13,762 nucleotides of DNA, taken from positions 1 to 13,762 of the forward strand of contig JBJTBE010000006.1 of the NCBI GenBank assembly GCA_046091165.1, read 5' to 3'. This DNA comes from F1-60-MAGs163 sp046091165. Lineage in GTDB: Bacteria > Actinomycetota > Thermoleophilia > Solirubrobacterales > Solirubrobacteraceae. Made by a program: the position numbers and the translations under genes. Below, piece after piece: positions 8,327 to 13,762 of the stretch. Positions within the stretch are counted from its first letter, which is position 1. Every line of letters begins with the position of its first letter. Under the pieces are notes generated by a model. The model saw only the letters and a list, made by a program, of their open reading frames with translations. It searched no databases and had not been told where the DNA came from.

Positions 8327-8332
8327 AGCGTA
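8327..8332 (-). promoter_or_regulatory. Putative -10 hexamer (TACGCT) for the four-gene minus-strand operon
   Basis: On the minus strand TACGCT lies 9 nt before the ATG at 8317, with no Shine-Dalgarno between. The identical hexamer precedes the small LARTG protein gene. It is one half of the bidirectional promoter in the 70-bp gap 8318-8387. Confidence 0.5.
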
Positions 8333-8373
8333 ACGGGCGCCGCCGTGCTGCCCGACAGCGGTGATTGCGCCGG

Positions 8374-8379
8374 TAGTCT
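8374..8379 (+). promoter_or_regulatory. Putative -10 hexamer (TAGTCT) for the three-gene plus-strand operon
   Basis: TAGTCT ends 8 nt before the GTG at 8388 and there is no Shine-Dalgarno, which supports a leaderless start at 8388 rather than at the upstream GTG 8361. CCGACA at 8352-8357, 16 bp upstream, is a weak candidate -35 element. Forty-one bp separate this hexamer from the opposing one at 8327-8332, so the two -35 regions would overlap. Confidence 0.5.
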
Positions 8380-8387
8380 CCGGCCCT

Positions 8388-9134
8388 GTGCCCGAGCTGA
8401 GCACGTCGGTGGTCGTGCCGGCCTACAACGAGGAGAAGGCGATCGCCGGGACGCTCTCCGCCCTGGCTGCCTGGCTGGACGGCGCAGGCCGTTCGTGGGA
8501 GCTGATCGTGGTCGACAACGCCAGCACCGACCGGACCCGGGAGCAGGTTGCCCCGTTCCTGTCCGACCCGCGTATCCGGCTTCTTTCCAATGACGCCAAC
8601 CGGGGCAAGGGGTACTCGGTACGCCGGGGCATGCTCGAGGCCACCGGGCAGGCACGCCTTCACTGCGACGCCGACTGTGCGCCGTCGCTCGCCTCGCTGC
8701 CGGGGATGTTGGCCATGCTCGAGACGAACGATCTCGTCGTGGGATCACGGCTGGCGCCGGGGGCCGAGCTCGGGATGCGCCAGCCCCTCAGCCGCAGGAT
8801 CGTCGGGCGCGGCTTCCAGCAGTGCTGCCGGGCGATCCTCTGGGAACCGACCCGCGACCTGTTCTGCGGGTTCAAGCTCTGGCGCGGAGAGGCCGCCCAA
8901 GACGTTTTCTCCCGCATAACCCTGGACGGCTGGACCTACGACGCCGAGGCGATCGCGCTGGCCCGGGCCCTGGGCTACCGGGTGAGCGAGACCGGCATCG
9001 CCTGGAGCGACCGGGAAGGCTCCCGGCTCGACATGGCCCGCGTCTTCGTTCCCGTGATGAAGGAGCTCGTCTACGCGCGCGGCCAGGTGCGACGGGAGGC
9101 GGCACGGGGCAGGGCTGTGGAGGGATCCCGGTGA
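8388..9134 (+). CDS. Family 2 glycosyltransferase, ALG5/DPM-like (polyprenyl-phosphate sugar synthase candidate)
   Basis: 248 aa single GT-A domain without an evident membrane helix. Seen: VVVPAYNEE (8-16), VVDNASTDRT (41-50), NRGKGYSVRRGM (71-82), the DAD metal-binding motif (94-96), VVGSRL (117-122), TRDLFCGFKLWRG (155-167) and DGWTYDAEAIALA (180-192), then a tryptophan-containing AWSDREGS (205-212). The 'D..cGFKL' and 'gW.yD.E' blocks are typical of dolichyl-phosphate glucose/mannose synthase-like enzymes, which load a sugar onto a polyprenyl phosphate in the cytoplasm. The start is GTG 8388, 8 nt after TAGTCT; GTG 8361 in the same frame is possible and adds nine residues without family similarity. 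It overlaps the next gene by 4 nt (GTGA), so it is coupled to paralogue B, a plausible user of its product. The donor sugar is unknown. Confidence 0.87.
   Translation: MPELSTSVVVPAYNEEKAIAGTLSALAAWLDGAGRSWELIVVDNASTDRTREQVAPFLSDPRIRLLSNDANRGKGYSVRRGMLEATGQARLHCDADCAPSLASLPGMLAMLETNDLVVGSRLAPGAELGMRQPLSRRIVGRGFQQCCRAILWEPTRDLFCGFKLWRGEAAQDVFSRITLDGWTYDAEAIALARALGYRVSETGIAWSDREGSRLDMARVFVPVMKELVYARGQVRREAARGRAVEGSR
9119..9124 (+). promoter_or_regulatory. Ribosome binding site GGAGGG deciding the start of paralogue B
   Basis: GGAGGG lies 6 nt before the GTG at 9131, inside the end of the upstream glycosyltransferase gene. It is a strong Shine-Dalgarno, and it favours GTG 9131 over the in-frame ATG at 9176. 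It also contrasts with the operon-leading genes, which lack one. Confidence 0.7.
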
Positions 9135-10759
9135 CCGGGTCGGCGGCCCCTGCCCAGCCGCCACGGCGGCCCTCCATGCGTGGCTGGGACTGGGTCGTCC
9201 TGGTGGCGCTCTTCCTGCTGGCCGTGGCGCCGCTGGCCGGCCTCATTGCCCGGACGGTCGTCCAGGGAGGGGTCGTTACCGGCGCCGACGGCTTCCTGGT
9301 GACCGACCCGATGCAGTACCTCAACTGGCTGCGCCAGAGCGGGGAATACGGGGCCGCCGCCAACCTCTACGACCTCGCACCCGGGCCGCACAGCTTCGTG
9401 CACCCCGGGCTCCTGGTATCGGGCCTGGTCCACCGTGCCGGCGCCGGCATCGTGGTCGCCTACCAGCTGTGGAAGCCGATCGCGGTGGCGGCGCTCTTCT
9501 TCGGCTCCGTCTACTTCGCCGGCCGCTTCCTGGTCCGGGAGCGCGACCGGCGGACCGCCGTCGTCCTTGCCCTCTTCTTCGCAACCCCGGTTGCCGCGGC
9601 GGTCGGGTGGAGCGTCGACCCGGCTTCGCAGGTGAAGTTCGACCTCGACTTCATCGGCGGTGAACTCTGGACCGGCACCTACCTGTGGGGCTACCTGTTC
9701 ACCGCCGTGGGGGTCGGGCTGATGCCGCTGGGCCTGCTGGCCTTCGAGCGCGCCCAGGGAGGCTCCGGGAGGAAGTATCTCGCGGCGGCCGCGCTGATCG
9801 GGCTGGCGGTCTCCTGGCTGCAGCCCTGGCAGGGTGCGACCTACCTGATCATTCTCTGCGTTGGTGTTCCCGCGTACGTCCTGTTCCGCCGGGAGTGCCT
9901 CGAGGAGGTTCTGCGCGCCGCGGTAAAGGTCGTCGTCGTGGCCCTGGTAAGCGCCCTGCCGCTGTTCTACTACCTGGCCCTGTCAAGGCTCGACCCCTCC
10001 TGGAGGCTCGCCGGCGTGGTCAATGACTTCGGTCGCTGGCCGCTCTGGGTGACCCTCGTGGGAATTGCCCCTCTGGCCATCCCGGCCCTGTTCGCCTACC
10101 GCCAGCGCCCGCAAAACCTCGGCGACTGGATGCTCCGGGTCTGGCCGCTTGCCGCCCTTGCCGTCTTCTACCTGCCCTTCGGAACCTTCCCCTTCCACGC
10201 CTTCCAGGGCATGGCGCTTCCGCTGGCCATTCTCGCCCTGCTGGCGGTGCGCCAGGGGCTCGGGGAGCGGCCCCTGCCCCTCGCGTGGGCCGCGCTGGCC
10301 GTCGTGGTCCTCGCGGTCCCCGGCACCATCTATCGCGCGGACGAGCTCAGGGGAGCGGTCAGCGTGGGTCGTCAGGCGTTCTTCCTCGAGCCGGGAGACC
10401 GGGACGCGCTCAGGTGGATGGAGGCACAGCCCGGTCCGGGCGGCGTGCTCGCCTCGAACGCCGACGGGTCTTTCATATCGGCGTATACCGGGCGAGAGGT
10501 CTGGACGGGGGCCGGTTCCTGGACGCCGGATCAGAGCCTCAGGGCGCTGGGTGCCGACGCGCTGGTTTCAGGGGAACTCGAACCGGCGGAGGCCGGGCCG
10601 CTGGTCCTGGCCTCCGGTGCCCGTTTCATCTTTGCCAGCTGTCGCTTCGGCGCGTCCCTTGACGCCGACCTCGCGGGCCTCGTCACCGGCCCGCCTCGCC
10701 GGTTTGGCTGCGCCCGCGTGTGGGAGGTTCGCGAGCCCGCCGGGGGGTGGGGGCCATGA
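9131..10759 (+). CDS. Predicted GT-C-type membrane protein, paralogue B
   Basis: 542 aa multi-pass membrane protein with a soluble C-terminal domain, clearly homologous to the gene at 3558-5213. Seen: GADGFLVTDPMQYLNW (51-66) with Asp59 as the candidate catalytic residue, FVHP (89-92), FIGGELWTGTYLWGYL (174-189), WLQPWQGA (229-236), YYLALSRLD (280-288), LPFGTFPFHAFQG (348-360), SWTPD (463-467) and GPPRRFGCAR (520-529). In the ungapped block 303-373 I count 36 identities in 71 positions against paralogue A residues 308-378. C504 and C527 match the two C-terminal cysteines of A. The start is GTG 9131, with GGAGGG 6 nt upstream and a 4-nt overlap with the family 2 gene; its stop overlaps the acyltransferase start by 4 nt (ATGA). 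Likely a polyprenyl-phosphate-sugar-dependent glycosyltransferase (inference); no exact family recognised. Confidence 0.75.
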   Translation: MTGSAAPAQPPRRPSMRGWDWVVLVALFLLAVAPLAGLIARTVVQGGVVTGADGFLVTDPMQYLNWLRQSGEYGAAANLYDLAPGPHSFVHPGLLVSGLVHRAGAGIVVAYQLWKPIAVAALFFGSVYFAGRFLVRERDRRTAVVLALFFATPVAAAVGWSVDPASQVKFDLDFIGGELWTGTYLWGYLFTAVGVGLMPLGLLAFERAQGGSGRKYLAAAALIGLAVSWLQPWQGATYLIILCVGVPAYVLFRRECLEEVLRAAVKVVVVALVSALPLFYYLALSRLDPSWRLAGVVNDFGRWPLWVTLVGIAPLAIPALFAYRQRPQNLGDWMLRVWPLAALAVFYLPFGTFPFHAFQGMALPLAILALLAVRQGLGERPLPLAWAALAVVVLAVPGTIYRADELRGAVSVGRQAFFLEPGDRDALRWMEAQPGPGGVLASNADGSFISAYTGREVWTGAGSWTPDQSLRALGADALVSGELEPAEAGPLVLASGARFIFASCRFGASLDADLAGLVTGPPRRFGCARVWEVREPAGGWGP

Positions 10760-11967
10760 GTCCCGAGCCGCGTCCCGCCGTCGCCAGCCATGCCCGCTTT
10801 CCCCTGGTCGACGGGGTTCGGGCGATCGCCGCCCTGACCATCTTCTTCTTCCACGTCGCCTTTCACCTCGGCCTGCTCACGCAGGACGCTCTCTCCCGCT
10901 ACCTCGGGAACCTCAACGTGGGGGTGCCGATCTTCTTCGTGGTCTCCGGCTTCCTGCTCTACCGGCCTTTCGTGGTGGCACGGCTGGACCGCCTGAACCG
11001 GCCTGCGACCGGCCCGTACGCCGCGCGCCGGGTCACGAGGATCGTTCCCGCCTACTGGGTCGCCCTCCCGATCGTGACGGTGATGCTGGGAATCGAGGCG
11101 GAGGTCTTCACCCCGAGTGGGATCGTGACCTACTTCGGCTTCCTGCAGATCTATGACATCTCGACCGTGGTCGGCGGGATCGGCCAGGCGTGGACCCTCT
11201 GCATCGAGGTGACCTTCTACATCGCTCTCGTGTTCTGGGCGATCGGCGCCCGGCGGCTGCCGGCGCGCAGCCGCGGAGAGCTCGTGCGCTGGGAGCTGAT
11301 CGTGCTCGCCGGGCTCTTTGCCTTCTCGCTGTTCTGGCAGCTGGTGGTTGCGCCGTCGTTCACCCCGGGGGAGCGCGGCTACATGCCGGCGCAGATCTCT
11401 CTCCCCGCGTTCGCCGACCAGTTTGCTTTGGGCATGGCTCTTGCCGTGATCAGCGCGGCGGCCTCGGCCGGGATGAAGCTGCCACAGCCCTTCGCGGGGC
11501 TGGAACGCCGGCCGTGGGTATGGGTGCTGCTGGCCCTCGGGCTGTACGCCCTTCTCGGGCTGCGCATCGGCCCGGTCGGGCTGGGGGAGAGCTGGTCGGA
11601 TGCCAACACGTTCAGGCACGTGGTCAAGGGGCTGATCGGGGTGTGCGTGCTGGCCCCGGCGGTGTTCGGCGCGGCCCTGGGCGGATACACGAGAAAGGCG
11701 CTGGGCTGGCGCCCGCTGCTCTTGCTCGGTCTCGTCTCCTACTCGTTCTACCTCTACCACCTCGCGTTCATAATCGTCCTGGACCGCGTGGAATGGCTCC
11801 ACGACCTCGGGTGGGTCGCGGTGGCCGCCGCTTCGTTTGTCTGCTCGGTGGCGGCGGCGGCCGTCAGCTACCGGCTGATCGAGGCGCCCGGCATTGCCCT
11901 GGGGCGCCGCTGGGCTGCCCGCCTGTCGGCGCGCCGGCCAGCGAAAGCCGCCGGAAGCGCCTCCTAG
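10756..11967 (+). CDS. Acyltransferase-3 family membrane protein (OafA/YrhL-like)
   Basis: 403 aa, about ten membrane helices, a normal length for the transmembrane acyltransferase domain without the extra periplasmic SGNH domain. Seen: FPLVDGVRAIAALTIFFFH (15-33) with the family's conserved Arg22 and His33, GVPIFFVVSGFLL (56-68), RRVTRIVPAYW (91-101) and QAWTLCIEVTFY (144-155) with Glu151. These are the standard motifs of the family. Known: these proteins move an acyl group, usually acetyl, from the cytoplasmic side to extracytoplasmic sugars. Here it would O-acylate the glycan built by the locus (inference). The ATG at 10756 overlaps the previous stop by 4 nt, behind the G-rich stretch 10742-10753. 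It is the last gene of the plus-strand operon, and its TAG stop shares CTAG with the stop of the converging flippase 2. Confidence 0.9.
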   Translation: MSPEPRPAVASHARFPLVDGVRAIAALTIFFFHVAFHLGLLTQDALSRYLGNLNVGVPIFFVVSGFLLYRPFVVARLDRLNRPATGPYAARRVTRIVPAYWVALPIVTVMLGIEAEVFTPSGIVTYFGFLQIYDISTVVGGIGQAWTLCIEVTFYIALVFWAIGARRLPARSRGELVRWELIVLAGLFAFSLFWQLVVAPSFTPGERGYMPAQISLPAFADQFALGMALAVISAAASAGMKLPQPFAGLERRPWVWVLLALGLYALLGLRIGPVGLGESWSDANTFRHVVKGLIGVCVLAPAVFGAALGGYTRKALGWRPLLLLGLVSYSFYLYHLAFIIVLDRVEWLHDLGWVAVAAASFVCSVAAAAVSYRLIEAPGIALGRRWAARLSARRPAKAAGSAS

Positions 11968-13325
11968 GGGATTGCCGCTTCGGCGGTCGCGCTCGCCTCG
12001 GCCACGGCCAGCGCCTCGGCCTCGTCGGCGTCGATCGCCCGGCTGCTGTCGACCCTGCCCAGGAGGGCGACGGCAAACATAAGGCTGGCGAGAACGAGGT
12101 CCAGCACGAGCAGCCCGATCGCGACGGAGACCAGGTCTGAATCCCGCACGGCGACGACCACGGGCACGGCGACCGCCGCGACTGCCAGCAGCAGGAGGAA
12201 GGCACGCTGGCCGAGCGCGAGGAGGAACTGGAGGGCTAGGTAGGTCAGGGCCAGGAAGGTCATGGCCGCGGTAAGCCAGGGCAGCGCGTCCCTCGCGAGG
12301 GTTGCCCGGTCGCCGAAGACAAGCTCCAGGACCGTCCCGGGGGCTGCGGTGAAGACGGCCAGGACCGGCAGCGCGACGATCAGCAGCAGCCCCGACGTCT
12401 TGCCCAGCAGGTGTCGGGGGTTCTTGCCGGTGGAGGCCTCCCGGGCAGCTTCGGGCAGGAGGTAGAGGCCAAGCCCGATCGCGACCCAGATGACCCCCTT
12501 TGCCGCCACCGCGGCCTGGGCGTAGGCGCCGGAGAGGGTGGTGCCAAAGAAGTGCCCGACTGCGATGACGTCGGCATTCTGGATGACCGCAAAAAGGGTC
12601 AGGCCGGCCACGGGAACGGGGTTTCGAAGGGCCAGGGCCCGGAGGCGGCTTCTTGCCGGAGCGTGGTCGGCGGCGCCAAGGCGGCGGCGAGCGAGCCACC
12701 AGGTGACGACGAGGGCCGGGACCGTGGCGAGCGGTACCGAGCAGAAGAAGATGACGCCGACGTCGGCACCGAGAAGGGCGGCCGTGAGGCCGAACAGGAG
12801 CCTGAAGACCTGCTCGATCACGAGGCTCAGGCCGACGTCGCGGTAGCCGCCGACCCCGAGAAGTACGCCTCTCTGGAGGGCCAGCGCAAGCCAGAAGACG
12901 CCCGAGGGAAAGACGAGAGCCGCAGCCCATGGCTGGGAGACCTGGAGAAGCTGGGCGATCGGTTCCCGCAGCAGGATGCAGGCTGCCAGCGTGAGGCCGG
13001 TCAGGAGAAAGACCCGAACCACCCAATGGTTGAGCGAGGCAGCCGCTGCGCCTCCACGCCCCAGGCGCCCGAGCGTCGTGTCGCGGGCCGCGGCGACCTG
13101 CAGTGAGCTGGCGGGCACGATCAGGATGCCCAGCACCGACATCATCCGGGCGAGCTCTCCGTAGTCGGCGGTTCCCAGCGCCCGGGCAAGGATGACTGTT
13201 GTCACGAGCGCCAGGACGTTGGCGATCAGCTGGGCGGAGGCGACACCTGCCGCTTTCACGGTGTCGGACTCCCGTGCCCGGTCGAGGCGGGAGGAGTTCG
13301 TCGGCGGTTCGGGGTTGCTCGACAC
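11964..13325 (-). CDS. Oligosaccharide/polysaccharide flippase (Wzx-like, MOP superfamily), flippase 2
   Basis: 453 aa integral membrane protein with hydrophobic helices throughout. Seen: an N-terminal hydrophilic lead of about 25 residues, then LARALGTADYGELARMMSV (46-64), the classic flippase signature after the first helix, and the following segment PASSLQVAAARDT (71-83). The last 30 or so residues form an acidic, alanine-rich cytoplasmic tail without family similarity. Expected role: translocating a lipid-linked glycan intermediate. GTG 13325 is chosen because TAGCGT lies 7 nt upstream; the reading frame continues upstream to an ATG at 13379, but that extension is charged and polar and would cross the promoter region. 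It is transcribed toward the acyltransferase gene and overlaps its end by 4 bp. It differs from flippase 1 in length and signature, so the two probably have different cargo or partners. Confidence 0.85.
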   Translation of the reverse strand: MSSNPEPPTNSSRLDRARESDTVKAAGVASAQLIANVLALVTTVILARALGTADYGELARMMSVLGILIVPASSLQVAAARDTTLGRLGRGGAAAASLNHWVVRVFLLTGLTLAACILLREPIAQLLQVSQPWAAALVFPSGVFWLALALQRGVLLGVGGYRDVGLSLVIEQVFRLLFGLTAALLGADVGVIFFCSVPLATVPALVVTWWLARRRLGAADHAPARSRLRALALRNPVPVAGLTLFAVIQNADVIAVGHFFGTTLSGAYAQAAVAAKGVIWVAIGLGLYLLPEAAREASTGKNPRHLLGKTSGLLLIVALPVLAVFTAAPGTVLELVFGDRATLARDALPWLTAAMTFLALTYLALQFLLALGQRAFLLLLAVAAVAVPVVVAVRDSDLVSVAIGLLVLDLVLASLMFAVALLGRVDSSRAIDADEAEALAVAEASATAEAAIP

Positions 13326-13332
13326 GGCCGCG

Positions 13333-13338
13333 ACGCTA
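13333..13338 (-). promoter_or_regulatory. Putative -10 hexamer (TAGCGT) for flippase 2
   Basis: On the minus strand TAGCGT lies 7 nt before the GTG at 13325, with no Shine-Dalgarno. This decides for GTG 13325 over the upstream ATG 13379 and indicates a leaderless transcript. Confidence 0.5.
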
Positions 13339-13383
13339 GCGGAGCGACCCCGGCAGACCTGCGCCGCGAATGCTCCCATTCAC

Positions 13384-13389
13384 TACGCT
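13384..13389 (+). promoter_or_regulatory. Putative -10 hexamer (TACGCT) for the small LARTG protein
   Basis: TACGCT ends 6 nt before the ATG at 13396, with no Shine-Dalgarno. It is the same hexamer as that before the gene starting at 8317. It faces away from the TAGCGT of flippase 2; 44 bp lie between the two hexamers in a 70-bp intergenic region (13326-13395). Confidence 0.5.
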
Positions 13390-13395
13390 TGGGCC

Positions 13396-13740
13396 ATGCG
13401 CCGAGTCCTGCTTGCGATTCCCGTGGTCCTCCTGATGGCCGCCCCCGCTCCTGCCGTTGCCCAGAGCGCCGGCGACGACCAGTACGTCGACCCTCTGAGC
13501 GGGCTGACCGGTGGCGGCTCCGGAGCGGGCGGCACAGGCCGCGCCAATGGAGCCGGCACCGACGGCAGCGCCGTGGGCGCGGGCGAGGCCGGCGTTGCCG
13601 GCTCGGCCGAGGCCGACGTGGACGGGCTTCCGTCAGAGCTGGCGCGCACCGGCGTCGAGCTGCCGCTGCTGGCCGGGGCCGGGGTCCTGCTCCTGGCCGG
13701 CGGTATCGGGATCCGCCGGATCTCGGGTGAGCGCCGCTGA
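13396..13740 (+). CDS. Small secreted protein with an LARTG C-terminal sorting signal
   Basis: 114 aa. Seen: a signal peptide MRRVLLAIPVVLLMAAPAPA with likely cleavage after AVA at residue 22, then QSAGDDQYVDPLSG (23-36). A Gly/Ala/Ser-rich linker without predicted structure follows (about 37-75). The C-terminus is tripartite: LARTG (82-86), a hydrophobic stretch (about 89-106) and a basic tail RRISGERR (107-114). Known: class E sortases of high-GC actinobacteria recognise LAXTG, so the protein may be linked to the cell wall; alternatively it is simply held by the C-terminal helix. There is no enzymatic domain. The ATG at 13396 is supported by the signal peptide and by TACGCT 6 nt upstream; the frame continues upstream to 13192 only as antisense of flippase 2. 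No sortase gene is visible in the window. The function is unknown; a surface spacer or structural role is a guess. Confidence 0.8.
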   Translation: MRRVLLAIPVVLLMAAPAPAVAQSAGDDQYVDPLSGLTGGGSGAGGTGRANGAGTDGSAVGAGEAGVAGSAEADVDGLPSELARTGVELPLLAGAGVLLLAGGIGIRRISGERR

Positions 13741-13762
13741 GCCCCGCCTGACCGCCGGGCCC

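Noticed and set aside
8361..8387. Earlier GTG start for the family 2 glycosyltransferase
   Set aside because: It adds nine residues without family similarity and would place the start codon upstream of the TAGTCT hexamer.
480..11967. A Wzy polymerase among the membrane proteins
   Set aside because: No protein shows a Wzy-like large central loop. The unassigned membrane proteins A and B have a first-loop Asp and a soluble C-terminal domain, which fit GT-C better, though a polymerase role for them is not excluded.
10531..13026. 831-codon open frame on the minus strand
   Set aside because: It runs antisense to the acyltransferase and out of frame in flippase 2, both of which have clear family motifs. 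The translation is Arg/Pro/Gly/Asp-rich with no domain, as expected of a shadow frame in GC-rich DNA.
13326..13379. N-terminal extension of flippase 2 to an ATG at 13379
   Set aside because: The extra 18 residues have no flippase similarity and would be encoded across the TAGCGT box and into the divergent promoter; GTG 13325 fits the leaderless pattern.
1..13762. Mobile elements, tRNA/rRNA genes, CRISPR arrays, riboswitches
   Set aside because: No transposase or integrase motifs, no direct or inverted repeats flanking genes, no repeat-spacer pattern and no tRNA-like cloverleaf were seen. Composition looks uniform across the window, so recent transfer is not supported.

Overview
The window is a GC-rich cell-surface glycan locus. 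Third codon positions are almost always G or C, and GTG, ATG and TTG starts are mixed. Genes are tightly packed, and most transcription units appear to start without a leader. A small secreted protein ends in an LARTG sorting signal. Together these suggest a high-GC actinobacterium, perhaps class Thermoleophilia; the class-level placement is inference. I support eleven protein genes. I see no RNA gene, insertion sequence, CRISPR array or stretch of more than 300 bases without a gene.

Layout: (1) a partial SAM-dependent methyltransferase runs off the left edge (minus, <1-441). (2) Divergent from it is a polysaccharide flippase (plus, 480-1961). (3) A four-gene minus-strand operon is transcribed from 8317 down to 1948: a methyltransferase fused to a family 2 glycosyltransferase, a family 4-like glycosyltransferase, a large membrane protein of GT-C type (paralogue A), and a GT39/ArnT-like membrane glycosyltransferase. 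(4) A three-gene plus-strand operon leaves the same 70-bp intergenic region (8388-11967): an ALG5/DPM-like family 2 glycosyltransferase, a second GT-C-type protein (paralogue B), and an acyltransferase-3 protein. (5) A second flippase (minus, 11964-13325) converges on that operon. (6) Divergent from it, across another 70-bp gap, is a short secreted protein with an LARTG C-terminal anchor (plus, 13396-13740).

Likely joint function (inference): the cytoplasmic glycosyltransferases build a lipid-linked glycan and polyprenyl-phosphate sugars. The two flippases move lipid-linked intermediates across the membrane. The GT-C-type proteins add sugars on the outer face from polyprenyl-phosphate donors, and the acyltransferase decorates the product. 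The most unusual element is the pair of clearly homologous GT-C-like proteins A and B. They sit in opposite operons around one bidirectional promoter, each with a family 2 glycosyltransferase upstream in the same operon. No Wzy polymerase, priming glycosyltransferase or nucleotide-sugar synthesis gene is visible, so the locus probably continues outside the window.

Two regulatory patterns recur. All six genes that begin a transcription unit have a TANNNT hexamer 6-9 nt before the start codon and no Shine-Dalgarno sequence, as expected for leaderless transcripts. Both convergent gene pairs overlap at their stop codons, by 14 and 4 bp.
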